Below, in pieces: positions 12,110 to 23,879 of a stretch of DNA of 64,000 bases. Both the position numbers and the translations under genes were made by a program. The notes below the pieces were generated by a model that saw only the letters and a list, made by a program, of their open reading frames with translations, did no database searches and was not told the DNA's origin. The stretch is from Mucidula mucida (taxonomy: Eukaryota; Basidiomycota; Agaricomycetes; Agaricales; Physalacriaceae): the NCBI GenBank assembly GCA_015501055.1, contig JADNYV010000080.1, forward strand, positions 62,001-126,000, in the 5' to 3' direction. Within the stretch, counting starts at the first letter, position 1, and every line of letters begins with the position of its first letter.

Positions 12110-12990
12110 GGGAGCCGGATCGGCCGGACCGTTCGCAGGACCTTAGCCTTTTACTCTCAGACTACTTACCATGTTTGACAGTGTCCAAACTCCATATCCT
12201 GCAGCCTGTGGATCGCTAAGTCATGGCCTACGGCAGCGCTGGTCTTCTTGATGGCCTGGAGCCCACCGGACGCAGAAAATTGGACGTGCCAGGCGGCCTC
12301 GAAAACACTGTACAGGCTGAAGCCCAGCAATGTTGTGTTTTAGAAACGACGAATGAGAAGATTGGCTAATTGGTGCGTTCGACTTCATTGCTCAGTTATG
12401 GGCAACTCGCTTATGTCTCTGTAGGCTCTCGACATAGCTCGCCATCCATGGATGCAGTTTCGGAGGGTCATCCGGCGCCGATATGAGCGAGATCCATGAC
12501 ACCCTACAATCCTCCGACAACAGCGCCTCGCGGCGGATGGTCCGCAAAAAGCTCAGAAAACACACTCCATTCATCGCAATTTCTATGGGTTACGTTGGCC
12601 CAGTCAATCCAAAGCGTCCAGGCATAAATCGACCGCTATACCGCTCCAGACGCGCTTATTTTGTGGTTAGGAAGCCGAACTCGAAGCCGAGAGGATTGCT
12701 ATTTCTCGTGGATGCGATACATACCTTCTCAAGAGATGAGAAGATGCATCCTGTGTTTAAAAAATCGTCGTTGACTGTGACGTTCAAGACGTATCAAGGG
12801 CGCGCATCTATTATAGGTTCGTTGTTTAGCTTTCATTCCTAAGTTGAAATGACTAACGCGTCAAGCAGCGCCTCATGATGGTGCAGCGAGTAAGTAGTAC
12901 CCAATCCCAACTTGCATGCAGCGTCTCGTCGTGAACTATCTGTCGGAGGTCGTCAATGTCGCTTTCCAGGCAGCAACTCTGCGTCCGGCT
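12110..12990 (+). pseudogene. Rearranged 5' part of a deaminase-like gene copy
   Basis: Two layers are visible. From about 12110 to 12470 the sequence matches the inverse of 25770-25400, including a MFDS..PYPAA reading and an ALDIARHPW reading, in an unrecognised short gene or 5' exon. From about 12600 to 12990 it matches exons 3-4 of the deaminase gene at 10045: SKPRGLLFLVDAIHTF corresponds to SKPSELFFLVDAIHTF, followed by the same intron position and MQRLVVNYLSEVVNVA. The N-terminal 190 residues of the parent are missing, and no HxE or CxxC is present before the sequence switches to the membrane-protein family at about 12990. Confidence 0.65.
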
Positions 12991-13330
12991 CCGCCGCCTC
13001 CTCAACTTCTGGTGGCGGGCCGGAGTCATCTTTTGTCGCGCACAACGCAACAGGGACAATGTATACTCCTACGATGCGTCGTAATGGCGGATTTACGGAT
13101 AAAATTTATCTGTGTAGCCTCTTTTCTTCTATGGGATTTTGTCAGTAACTGATGTGTGGCGCCAGGACCCGAATAATTCTTGGACCTTCTCCGTACGGAC
13201 AGCAGCCTCAGACGCAACAAGGATACTCCTCGTACTCGCCTGTATCGCATAATCCGTCTGTGACGCCAGAGCCAAATTGGCCTTACTCAATGTCGATGTT
13301 GGTTTAGAATACGGGCAGTCGTCATCGACT
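12990..13330 (+). pseudogene. 3' fragment of the single-pass membrane-protein gene, fused to deaminase exon
   Basis: Starting at the Ser/Ala linker (ACTCTGCGTCCGGCTCCGCC region), this matches exon 5 and exon 6 of the gene at 53-1319. The GGGPESSF..NATGTMYTPT reading and the later PYGQQPQTQQGYSS reading are recognisable. The membrane helix itself is deleted between the linker and the cytoplasmic region, and later exons contain stops. It follows directly on the deaminase exon-4 reading, so the locus is chimeric. Confidence 0.65.
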
Positions 13331-13611
13331 GCGCAAAGAGGAGGGGCCAAGATTTGAGGGTGGTTACGCGCTTTACTTGTTGTTTTACTGAACAATCATG
13401 GTATTTCATTTGCTCACGATTCATTGCGGTCCTCAAAAGCATGAAGGTGGCAGTGATGACATGATGGCCCAAACAAAATGAAGAGCCCGAATAGGATTGC
13501 CGAACAATTGTGTATCTCGCTTCTCACGTTTTGACCACAACCACATACTGCCCAGCTGTGACCCATCCACAGCTCCTCCTCCTTTGCATCTGACTTCGAT
13601 TAACACCGGGC

Positions 13612-15312
13612 ATGTCTCTGCCTTTACATGGAGAGTATTTCGTGTTTGAACTTGATCCTGTTACCAGCATCGCTACCTTCGAGGATCCAATAGCCACAAA
13701 ACTTGAAGCATGCGAGGACATGAAAAACAAGCATTATCTTGCATGCATACCCCAAGTCAGTCGTTCCTATAGTTGTTCAATCTCTTTGCTCACTATCAGT
13801 GAAGTGCCAAGGTGGCATCCCGGCCGTGGACTATCCATGCGCGCTGGACATCATGCTGGTCTCAACTCGTGGACTGGTCGCGGGCCCGGAGGACGGCATG
13901 CTACCTGAAATGTCCTGTCCTATTCTTCCCAATTCATCTCCTCATCCTCTCAAACGCGAAGCGGTGCATTGCACTCCCTCGCCATGGCCAAATTGTTTTC
14001 ATCCTACCCTTGCGCGGACGACTGTCCGTATCCAGTACGAGTCGCAGGATACGCGCGACCATGGTGAATATCAGCTCGTTCCTCAGGACGAGGCTGTACA
14101 CCTTCTTGACCTTCACGAGCATAATGCTGAGTGGCGTCAAGAAATCGACGCCGCATATCAGGAGGTCCACGAAGCGGAACATGACACAAGGTCATCACGG
14201 TCTTCGTACAATGCGAATAGGAGCTCTACTTCCCTTGCTTCGGCATCTTCTCTGCAGGTACCACTGTCGTTTGATGAGTGGCTTGACGAGACACCCGTCG
14301 TTAAGTTTTCCTTCAATCTCGAGAAAATATCTGCCCAAGGCATCATCAACCCATGGGAGTATCAGGAAGAGCACGATGCGTATACGAAGTATGTTCTCTT
14401 CAGCTTCGTGACTGAATTTCTTTTGTTGAAGCATGTTTTTTAGGGTGTTAACCGAAACTAAACGACGGGTACACGAGAAGATGCAAGAAACTAGGAAGCT
14501 CGATGATGAGCTCTTTCCTACACCGGATGCCGAATCCCTCGACCAGCCTGGTCCCACAGGAGATAGTGCCCCAGCGTCGCCACATACGAGATTTCACGGC
14601 AATGGGCGGGCGGCAGCGAGCGATTGGTCGTCGGAATATGAGGAACCTGCAGGATCAGTTGTCTTGGATTCGTTGGTGTCACCTACCCAGGCTGCCTCCA
14701 ACACCGGTGTACCTGCCTCTGTCATCGATCCCCGAGAGCATCTCAAGGCAGCTCTAGACCTGGAACCACACAAGGTCTCCAACGCCCCTCTTACCCAGAT
14801 GCTCGACCCCGAAGAGTATATTACATGGGAGAGGGAGATCAATATCAAGTTGGACCAAATGTTCACGGAGACTCATGCAAAGAAGCAGAATGAAGAGGCT
14901 GCAGACGACGCGATCGTGAAGCGCACGCATCTTCAAATGCTCTGTCTCCCAAATGCCCGTCCTAAACATATGGAAGCTTTGGCCGCGGTATTTCAACGAG
15001 AGAGGGAGTCTATGTTGGCATTGTCGAAACCCGAATCGATTTCAAATGATGCGCCAACTGGTATGTGTACCCTTCGTGCTATAGCCCACCTAATCCTGAT
15101 GCTGCGCCACAGGTATCCCAAAAACTAACGATAGTAGTTGGGTAAATGGACTGCTTGGATCTCTAAAGAAGCTCGGTATGTTCTTTGGGTGTCGCTCTTC
15201 GGCTACCGCCAGTGCCGAGGCCGACGTTCTTCATTCTCCCAGTCCTCCACGAAGCAAGCTGAGTGGCTCGCTCTTTGGGAGGCTTCGACGTAAGGTGTTC
15301 GGTAAACTCTAG
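13612..15312 (+). CDS. Unrecognised 514-aa protein, copy 2 of a local pair
   Basis: Paralogue of the gene at 3208-4932, with the same four-exon structure: 13612-13755, 13805-14388, 14444-15060, 15113-15312. All introns keep position and phase, and the frame is open to TAG 15310-15312. Differences from copy 1 are substitutions and small in-frame indels, such as two extra residues after ATK near the N-terminus and a shorter Ser-rich middle. That pattern is expected under selection on protein sequence. The block containing it was inserted into a deaminase gene copy: deaminase exon lies upstream (to 12990) and deaminase 3' end lies downstream (from about 15640). No known domain was recognised. 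Confidence 0.75.
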
Positions 15313-15534
15313 CACGATCTTGCCGACTGCATATCCGGAATTCTATCTTTTCGACGACTCCGAATGCTTCCCTTTCCTACATGACTTGACTACTACTCCA
15401 ATATTGCGCTTCCTATCATAGCTACTACTTTCTGGGTTCTAATGAGCATCGTTTTCGCGCTACATCTTTACGGCTGCCTTTTCTTGAACGCGTAGTGTCC
15501 GGCGTTTAGGCTTCTATAGAAGTTTACACGTACA

Positions 15535-15850
15535 ATAGAGAGCAGTCAAGTCTCTCAAGGGTTGTCCTGCCTTGCGCCACCATTTCCATTGTCTCCGATG
15601 CCAGGAATTTCCTCTTAGGAGTAACAATGGCGCATTGCGGTGTCATGGTAGGTTTGTCCCTTGCTTACCGCCGAGGTGGGGGCTGGAGGGGGCGCCAAAG
15701 GCCGATTGGTGGGAGACGTTGAGGATAGGCTTTCAAGGTGAGGAGGCTGAGACGCGATGGTAGCGATTCGTAGTTTCTGTGTGTCAAACTTAGGATATGC
15801 TCATTTATAACACTTCCCTCTTATAGATCTTTCTGAGATCCCAGTTCAGC
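15535..15850 (+). pseudogene. Junction of the 514-aa gene 3' flank with the deaminase 3' end
   Basis: 15535-15640 matches the 3' flank of copy 1 (about 5155-5310). From about 15640 the sequence matches the last exon and 3' flank of the deaminase gene (about 11745-11940): a LPPRWGLEG reading, then a reading related to DLCETLRILVRGL, then the shared flank. The CxxC-coding part of that exon is absent, so this piece cannot encode an active site. Confidence 0.65.
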
Positions 15851-16099
15851 CAGACTTAAGTCGAACGAGATTAGTCTACGTACAATATGGTGATCATAAG
15901 CATTGAACTACATAAAAAAGTGCGATATGGAGGAAAGTAGGAAGTAATCAGTATGAATGGGGCGTAAGCCAAGGAGTCCACATCTCTCCATCCGTCTGCT
16001 TTGGCTATCGGGCACTATCCCACAGTTCCAGATCAGCATTTGAAAGGTTGGATGGGGGGCAGAAGGATGCCAAAGAACTGGACATAACCAAGATTGTTG
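15851..16099. other. Intergenic stretch
   Basis: No gene or repeat recognised. Confidence 0.3.
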
Positions 16100-16659
16100 A
16101 ACGTCTGCTATAAGTCAGGTTAGAATAAACTAGTCGTTGTCAATCCTAAGTCATGAAACGTACAGAAAGCTCGTGAGTGTACTGAGCGAGAGGCACCGCA
16201 GACGGCCAATACGTTCTGGGGAAGTGGTCAGCATCCATTTGCTGTGCAGATGGACCGGGCTGGGGTAGTGGCGTCGTTTCATAAGAAACCGAATGGGTAA
16301 AGATCGTAGGGCTGCGAGTCGACCGTCGTCTCAATGGTTCTCGTCGTATCTTCAGGCTTGACCTCCTTTTTCTGCGGCCTAAATCTGTAGGCCGGGTACT
16401 TCTCCGCATGCTTCTCCTTTTCCACAGCGGCTAAAGCCTTTTAGTACTGCTTATCCTCGTCAGACAAGGCGCGCCACGCCTCTCCAGCGCTTTTCGACAC
16501 ATTGCTCTAGAGGTTCTTTGTGCCAGCGTAGATGCGGGCGTATTCCTGGTGGAAGAGGATGAAGGAGTTGGGCGGGCGGGGGATAGTAGTACTACTAGGG
16601 GCTGAGGAGCGAGTTCTGGTGCGACGGCTACGAGTAGAGGACGAGGCTGAGGGAGGCAT
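16100..16659 (-). pseudogene. HMG-box protein pseudogene
   Basis: The minus-strand reading starts at ATG 16659 with a Ser/Arg-rich N-terminus (MPPSASSSTRSRRTRTR) and continues as an HMG box: IPRPPNSFILFHQEYARIYA, then a stop codon (TAG), then SNVSKSAGEAWRALSDEDKQY, a second stop (TAA), then KALAAVEKEKHAEKYPAY and an acidic tail. The two in-frame stops fall inside the DNA-binding domain and no intron can remove both. It is related to the intact HMG gene at 56427-57083 (AGEAWRALSD versus AGDAWRALSD). Confidence 0.75.
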
Positions 16660-16931
16660 GATGTGGCGGGGATGTTCTGAGAGTGGAGAGAGAAAGCGCA
16701 CGGTATATTTATATTAGTAGCCCAAGAGCAAAGACACCAGAACAAAGTGAGTGGATGATCAAAGCGCCCTCGTTGAATGTTGGCCTTGCACACGACAAAG
16801 TGAAGATTATCTAGGACCCCTGAGAGTGTACTCATAATTCGACAGACGAGCCAGAGATATTGGTAGATCAAGGTTCTGTTTGAGCAAATAGATGATCGCG
16901 AGAAAAACGCTCGGCACTCGTCTCGTACAAA

Positions 16932-17560
16932 GTGCTCGGCTATGGAAAGGAACACTACTCCTACTTGCATGCATACAACAAGACAATGTACAAAAAGCCA
17001 GTCAAATTTACATGCTACGCGGGCTTGAGGACGTCCTGCAGTGACAAGCTTGCGAGTGTTCCGGTGCCGACACCAGAGCGCGTCTCGTCGAATCGCCGTG
17101 CCGGACGAAGTCGATCGCCTAAAGACAACTCCCTTTTATTATCATGGTCAAATGTCCATTCGCTCTTCGAGAGCTACTGCTCGATGGCGTCCCAGTCCTC
17201 TAGCATGACCCACCCACTCTTTCCGCTAACGTTGGTGCGTCAAACATGGTCAACCTGCTGCGTCTAGTAACATCTAACCCGCACGCTCAGCGGCGTTCCA
17301 AAACACCAAGCTTACATCGCCCATCGGGTAGCATGATTGGCGCGTCATATGTATGTTCAACTGTCCATATGAAACCATTGGCAGTAGGTTATCTCACAGA
17401 CGAGTTACACCTTTCTCGGCGACCTCCGAGCATCTGCGGCCTCTAGCCTAAGAGGCGCTCGCTCACGGAATCTCCATGTTCAGATGTCCTTCCGTCATAT
17501 TCGACCATCGACTATTTCAGCATTCCGGACTCCCAGCTCAAGTGCTTGTGTAGGTTTGTA
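16932..17560 (+). other. Possible remnant of a small unrecognised gene
   Basis: Starting at ATG 17183 a reading MASQSSSMTHPLFPLTL is followed by a plausible intron and AFQNTKLTSPIG, then by frame changes and a late ISMFRCPSVIFDHRLFQHSG reading around 17470-17560. The pieces look protein-like but need at least one frame correction. I do not recognise a family. Confidence 0.25.
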
Positions 17561-18872
17561 ACTTCTGAGGAAAATTTTCTTTGTGACTGACAGCCCATCT
17601 AGTTATTTTCCTCCCATCTGTTACTGCACGACGCGTTCATCTTCTAGTACACCTAGGTCGTTCCTCCAATGTTGCGAACTGAGAAACTGGTCCGCACTAC
17701 CCAGTACTGCGAGAGGAGGTGACTGTTTAACGCATCTATGGATGTAATAAGTCGTCTCTCGTCGAAGCGACAGTCCTGTTTTCTATATGTTATCATTTTG
17801 TGTTTCCTCACGGATGTATACAGCCATCATGGGAAATCGTGTTGATGCCATCTTTTCCAATTCTGTGGCGAACGAGATCTCTTCTCCTCTGTCGGTACCT
17901 CGGATGAGCTTCTTCCTTGTTGTGACGAGCTGTCGCCAGGAGATAAGCGATGGGCTTACCACCTTGTCGACATCACTTTGTTGTCTCAACGGAGACCTCT
18001 TTCACATTTCATTGCCTTTGGTGACGGGATCTTTGTCTATCGCTGTCCTCTCGAAACGGCTAGGCAGACTGTCACTACTGAAAGCGTGGAGTGTGTGGCC
18101 GCAACACACCTTGTATATGTTCGCTATCGTACGGCAACTGATTGCAGCTCTACGCCTGGAATATGGGTAGTTATCTGTCACCTGTGGCTCCCCCGCTTCG
18201 TGCTGATTGGAGTGAACAACTCCGGGCCTTGCCAAGTGTGGAGACCCACATGTCGTGCACACATTTATGTTTGGAAAATGCTGAGATACGATTGAGTAGT
18301 CTCCTCTTTTGCGGGGTTTCGCAGCCTGAGTGAGGGCATACACAAGGACTGCCTCTGTTGATGCCATAGAGCTGGGAGGACGGTGTTCTCAATTAGGAAC
18401 GGTGGTTGAAAGTCTGGAAGGTACGAATCCCCTACAAGGGCATCACAGAAAACAAGGTTGATCTTCGTACAGGTTGAAGAACAACAAACACCTTGTACAT
18501 ATGTAGGTGCCTTGAAAGTTGTTTGACTGATTTATTTTCGCTGTTCGGGCTGTTCCTTTCGATGGGGCGGTAGCACGATTGAATGTCCTGTGCTTGAAAT
18601 TGAGTTGCTTAGGGAGGAATGTACGTGGTTCAAACACAATAACTGGCACGAACAATAGTGCTGATCAGAACAACATCATCAGTTCCACCTCTCAACGGCT
18701 TGTACTCGCTTGGCCAATGGCCGATCTTTTGCGACCTTCATCCCAGAACTGTACAAGTGCGCTGGTATTCCCTTCGTCCCGCTATGGATAGGCCTTGTAT
18801 GCAGCGAACAAGGGTGAGGTGACCTTGGGGGTTTATAAATGACGAGCGCTCTGCAGAAATGGCAATAACACC
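17561..18872. other. Mostly featureless stretch
   Basis: Readings such as WAYHLVDITLL near 17950-18100 look weakly protein-like on the + strand, but without a start, intron pattern or family match. A TATA-like TTATAAAT at about 18834-18841 lies 30-40 bases before the next gene. Confidence 0.3.
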
Positions 18873-19394
18873 ATGTCTTCAAGACCTCTTTGTCCTCCGT
18901 TCCATTCTACCAAACTTCATGCGGGGCAGCAACCGCCACTCCCATCACCCCTACCTTCGCCGGCACCTCTAACGCGCTACATCGTCCGGCCAGACACTGC
19001 ACTACCGCCAACCTATGATCAGACGTGGGACACTGTCCAAAATAACGACATGTGGCCCCTCTTCATTCGGGCAAATAAGTCAGCCTTCAGAAGACATGCA
19101 ACGGACAAGATTTTGAACGAACCGGACTGGTTTCGGCACCTCGAATCGCACGAATACTCCGCTTCGACAGTCTTGTGGCCGAATGTTGTCTGCGTCCAAC
19201 CAGGTTCGGATTATAACAACAAGCACTGGAGCATAAAATTCCTGCGTTACGCGCTAGAGGTCGGCGATAATCAGGTTGTAACAAGCGAATTTGCTTGTAT
19301 GATTGTCTGCGAAGTCATCTTCTCAATTCTGACGCCATATCCTGAGGATTGGCCGCGCGGAATTGATGCTATTTCTCGCCTCATCGGGTGGTAA
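18873..19394 (+). CDS. Unrecognised 173-aa protein
   Basis: A single exon from ATG 18873 to TAA 19394. A Pro-rich N-terminus (QQPPLPSPLPSPAPL) is followed by a folded-looking part with many Trp and aromatic residues (TWDTVQNNDMWPLF, HWSIKFLRYALEVGD, YPEDWPRGIDAISRLIGW). A TATA-like element lies about 35 bases upstream. No signal peptide is visible. The family is not recognised, and a downstream exon cannot be excluded. Confidence 0.45.
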   Translation: MSSRPLCPPFHSTKLHAGQQPPLPSPLPSPAPLTRYIVRPDTALPPTYDQTWDTVQNNDMWPLFIRANKSAFRRHATDKILNEPDWFRHLESHEYSASTVLWPNVVCVQPGSDYNNKHWSIKFLRYALEVGDNQVVTSEFACMIVCEVIFSILTPYPEDWPRGIDAISRLIGW

Positions 19395-20364
19395 ATTTTT
19401 TGTTTCTCTTTCAGGCGCAGAACTAATGTTCAAGTAGGACCCAAACCGAAATAAAGAATTGGTTTCACTCTCGAAGGTCATTTGAACGCGATCTCCAGAA
19501 AGTCTGGAGTCACACAATGAAGCGAAGTCGATTGTTATCAATCTAGCGCCATGGACAACACCGTTCGTAAGCGGCGACACATCAGACAGGATGCCCTTTA
19601 CTATCTCACATGTAACGGAAACATTGGCCGTTTGCACTGGGATCCGGATGTGTTCTTTTCTTGGTTGACGAATGACCTTTGCCTTCTGACGGCACGTCGC
19701 TCTGGAAGCAGGAAGTACTTCCCCCCTTCCTCGTATTTTGCGGAAGGGTAGTTTTCAGGTATAGAGACTTCACGGTTTGATCATGGACGATTGCTAAACT
19801 CCAACTTGAAGGTTTCATCCTATCATCTAGATATCGCCGGATCATGTATACCCTATTCAACTAATCTAATGCCTGTGGCAAGTAATCATTATGTCCACGT
19901 GTGACATGTGAAGGCTCTGACAGATGTGATGGAAGTCAAGCAGAACTCTGAGATCAGAAACTCGCGCTCATCAGAAATGATTCGCGAATGGTATGTCTGG
20001 TGTGGCGCAATTGATAATATGTCTCCTCCGGGGAGGTGTACTATCTCTCAGAATTGCTAAGATCATGACTATCTTGGTCGCCATCGCCCTACTAACAATG
20101 TACTGCTTTCAGATCGCCCTGATTGCCTTCTGCTTACTCACCACCAACCCGATATGGGCAAAATCATAAGTGGCACCGCGAAAGACAATACAAAACGCCA
20201 CACTCACTGCCTCTTACGACATTAACAATTGCGTTATTGTCAACCATCGATCACCACGCCTCACTTACCCGGCTCCTCGGTCCGACTTAAAGCCATACCA
20301 TCATGTCCATACCGCCACACGTAAGAACTCTACTGCCCCCACGTCTCATCTCAGGCCTGCCAGG
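19395..20364. other. Intergenic; proximal part duplicated upstream of DUF6535 copy B
   Basis: No complete gene. From about 20045 to 20364 the sequence matches the inverse of about 37575-37268, so the promoter region of the DUF6535 gene was copied together with the gene. Confidence 0.5.
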
Positions 20365-23300
20365 ATGCAGCCCGATGGATACAGTCGTCCAGACTCAACG
20401 TCAAGTATCCCGCCAATAAGCCCAGCTGGTATCAGCAACACACCGTCCTCGACTCTCTTCAGTAGGACATCGGCCCTCCCAGGCTTTAGCTCCTCGCCGC
20501 CATCTCACACGAGACCAAGTACGCCCAAGACAATATATATTTCTTCTGTACTCATTCGCACGCGTAGCTGTCCACGATCCCTTCGATTATGAGCAGAAAT
20601 ACGCGCCCGACCCTATATACGAGGAATGGTCCCCGAAGGCTAGGGTTTGGCGCGTGTATGGAGACGAGGCCACTCAGATCGATATTGAGATGGTCGCCGG
20701 ATGGCGCGAAGGACTGGATATGCTTCTTGTTTTTGTGAGTTGTATCCCGTCGTCGTTTGTCTACATACCCTGATATTTGATTGAAGGCCGCGCTGTTCTC
20801 AGGCGTTGTAACGACTTTTGTCACAACGACTTGCAAGTCACTGCAATTGGATCTCGCTCGAGTCACAAACTCGCTCATAGCAGAGATGATCAATGTCCAG
20901 CGTGCTACGGTTCACGGAGCCGAAGCAGTCGACGCTGTACCACCTGCGGTCACGTCCTTCCCGCTCCAGACCTCCGACTTTTGGGTGAACGCACTCTGGT
21001 TCATGAGCCTTGGACTCAGTTTGTCCACCACGCTACTTGCTGTTTTGGCCAAGCAGTGGATTCACCAATACCTCTCTGTCGCGTCGACAGGCTCTCCTCG
21101 GAGTCGCTGCCGAGTTCGACACTTCCGCTATAAGGCTCTTAAGAAGTGGCGCGTCCCACTCATCATAGAGCTTCTCCCTGTCCTCATGCACGCCGCACTG
21201 GGGCTCTTTTTCGTTGGTCTTGTCATATACCTCTGCTCTTTGAGCACTGTCATGGCGGCGCACATGGCGATCATCGCTACCGGTGCTTTTGGCGTGTACT
21301 CCGTTACCAACGTTCTTCCCGTATTCTACCCGGATTGCGCGTACAAGACGCCGCTCTCCATCCACTCCTTTGCCGCGGTTATGTTCATCCGCCAACAATA
21401 CATGAACTTCTTCTATCCGCAGTGTACACAGACGTCTATACTACCGACTTCTTTGCCCGACATTGAGGTTGAAATGGTGGAACGTCAAGCTGACCTTCTC
21501 GACGTGTCGTCGCTAGCCTGTCTTTTTAATACCACACCAAACATTTCAGTGCAAAGCATCATCCTTCAGGCATTCAGTGCTCTGCCCCTCCCTAGTGTTC
21601 CGTTTATCGGTCGGTCGGGACCGGAGGGTATCTCTGTTGTGAAAGCAATAAACGATCAGTTTCAACTTGACCAGCCTGTCGAAGATTTGAGAGGTTTGAG
21701 CGCGCCGCTCTTCGCTTTGAAACGCAGGACCCCCAATCTGTGCTTACAACAAGTTCTCAGGAGTCGAGCTACTATGCGGCATGCTGCCGTCATCCTGCTG
21801 CGGCCCAAAAACTCATTAAAGGAAACCTCATCGATCACGTCCGCCACCAGACCCAGCTGGATGTTCTCCTCTGGGGCAAGATATTCGCCACGTCCTTGAG
21901 TTCAGGTGCTTGGTGGCTTGAAATTGACCACGAGACGCCTTCACGACTTTGGTCAGAGCTTTTGAGATGCATTCTCCTACCAATACACGAATGCGACCGG
22001 CTCAACTGCGACGGCAACAGCCCGCCGCTTCTGACGTTTCCTCTGCAACGATCCATGCCTCCGCTGAGTGTCAATTTGTATGAAGCTACTTTGGAAGGTC
22101 GTCATTTTGGGTCAGCATTGTCGGAACATATGCTCCCTTCTGTTCTGAAATGGGTGACACATGTGGGCTTCCCTAACGCCGTACGTTCACGCGAAGATCA
22201 CACCCACGAACTGCCAGATGATTTCTTCTTGCTTCTTTGCATGATCCAGACTCCGTCTATTCAACGGACTTCTACTCTTCATAGGACGTGGGTTGCCGAT
22301 GACGCTGTTCTCCTCGAAGAGCTACCATCTCTCTTCCGTGACCTTTTGGATACCATCTGCAATTGCAGCATACAAACGGAATTCATGTTCCTCTCCGCCA
22401 TGGTGGTTTCGACCTTGCTGTCATAAAAGCTCTCCAGAACGTAATGAACTCGGACGCATTTGGAACAGGCTCGGTCATAACGCTGGAGGATGAGAGTATC
22501 ATTGTCTTCCTCGGCTTCGATGGTCTGAACTGGCATCTCCGTCGGGCTGGAACCCAGAGCCATAATTCCTCCTGGCTCACCCCAGAGATCATTCAGAAGG
22601 TCCTACATGTTTCTCTTCAAGGACCCAATAACACTGTCGAGATTCTCAGCAATGTCCTCTCATATCTGCTGCAGTCAAACTCGGTAGATGGGTGTCACTC
22701 TGCCGCCATAGGATGTGTTTACGCTGGGCTCCTCGGACGGTCCTGGTTGAATGGTCTTTCGGCCAATATGGACTTCGGGTGGGCGTGGAGTGCGAGCGCG
22801 CACCCAGATGTATACCCACTTCACCTCTGGGCGCCACTTAATACAGCATACTTGGCCGCCTCTTACATTGACGGTTTAGCTGTCCTGGAACTCCATGATC
22901 CAGAGGCGTACAAACGTGTCTTGGATGACCTCGGCAGACCTACAAATTTAACGACAATCTGCAAGGTGCTGCTCCTCTCCGATATAAACCAGCACTCCAA
23001 ACTATGGAAGCTGGCGAAGGTCGTCCACGTTGATCGCTGGCTCCGCTGTCTTGATGACCTCGTTTCATTCTCGCTGTCGCCACAAGCGATTCAGATGTAT
23101 GCTGGACACTATTTTACCATTCACGTCGGGTTGGGAGGACGGAAGGTCATGAACTTACCCCCGTATTCATTGCATACTGTCGCAGCTACTCTCAAGTGGG
23201 ATATCGAGGGTTGTCAAGGTGCGCCGCCGCCGGTAAATTATGTACCATGGCCAAAGATTTTTGAGGTGAGTTAGATCGTTTCTATGGTATGGTACAGGTG

Positions 23301-23410
23301 CTGACGTGTGTTTACAGGATGCACGGGCAGATTTTAAGGCCAGCTCGGCGCGTAACGCCGACAGAGGCACTGAACAGGACTTCTCTAGTGTTGCTCTTGG
23401 TGGACAATAG
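20365..23410 (+). pseudogene. DUF6535 multi-pass membrane protein, copy A (two frameshifts)
   Basis: Exons 20365-20518, 20568-20734 and from 20787 on read HDPFDYEQKYAPDPIYEEW, then the hydrophobic DUF6535 core: AALFSGVVTTFVTTTCKSL, FWVNALWFMSLGLSLSTTLL with the AKQWIHQYL motif, ALGLFFVGLVIYL and onward. A long soluble C-terminal part follows, with a last intron near 23266 and stop at 23408-23410. Compared with the inverted copy B, this copy lacks one base near 21683 (B reads VDRFERF there) and one base near 22365. Both shift the frame, so no full-length protein can be made. Function of the family is unknown; it is strongly expanded in mushroom genomes. Confidence 0.8.
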
Positions 23411-23664
23411 TGTATCCAGTTTGACGCTCTGTATACTAATACGATCAGCACGATTTCCTGAATGACAATCTCTATGTCGAATGAACTATTCGTCCACACT
23501 GACTGGTATGGAACTATCAGGGCATGGCTTCAATCAAAAGGCCCATGAGGGTGAAGCTGTGGAATCAGAGCAGATTACTTAGTCGACGTCAGGGTGGGAT
23601 GTGGTGAGCGCTACTGTTGCTAGTGAGCGCGCCAACGCGTGTAGTGAGTGGACGTCGTGTACGT

Positions 23665-23756
23665 CCGTGCGGGGGTTCGCTTCAACCCAATGTTGTATTT
23701 TTCCCATAACTGTATGCCCCATTGGAAGACTACAAAGCATCATTATACTTTGAAAA
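23665..23756 (+). repeat. Short dispersed repeat, copy 1
   Basis: About 92 bases, starting CGTGCGGGGGTTCGCTTCAA, recur nearly identically in the same orientation at 37611-37711, close to the far end of DUF6535 copy B. The GGGGGTTCG..TC core resembles a tRNA TPsiC arm, so a tRNA-derived short element is possible. No A-box partner or target-site duplication was found. Confidence 0.5.
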
Positions 23757-23879
23757 CTAGGTTGCCGGTTCCGGCGCTAAAATCTTGCAAATTGGAATAG
23801 TTCTTTGCAGTAGAACCTATTATGAATACCAAGAAGAACATCAACTTTTGTAGCACTGGGCGAAGGCCTCGGAGAACGA

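Noticed and set aside
17787..18295. Overlapping open frames of 127 and 105 codons
   Set aside because: Frames alternate without introns that join them, and no family is recognisable; left as unannotated intergenic sequence.
19551..19751. 66-codon open frame after the 173-aa gene
   Set aside because: Too short, no upstream exon joins it convincingly, and no resemblance to known proteins.
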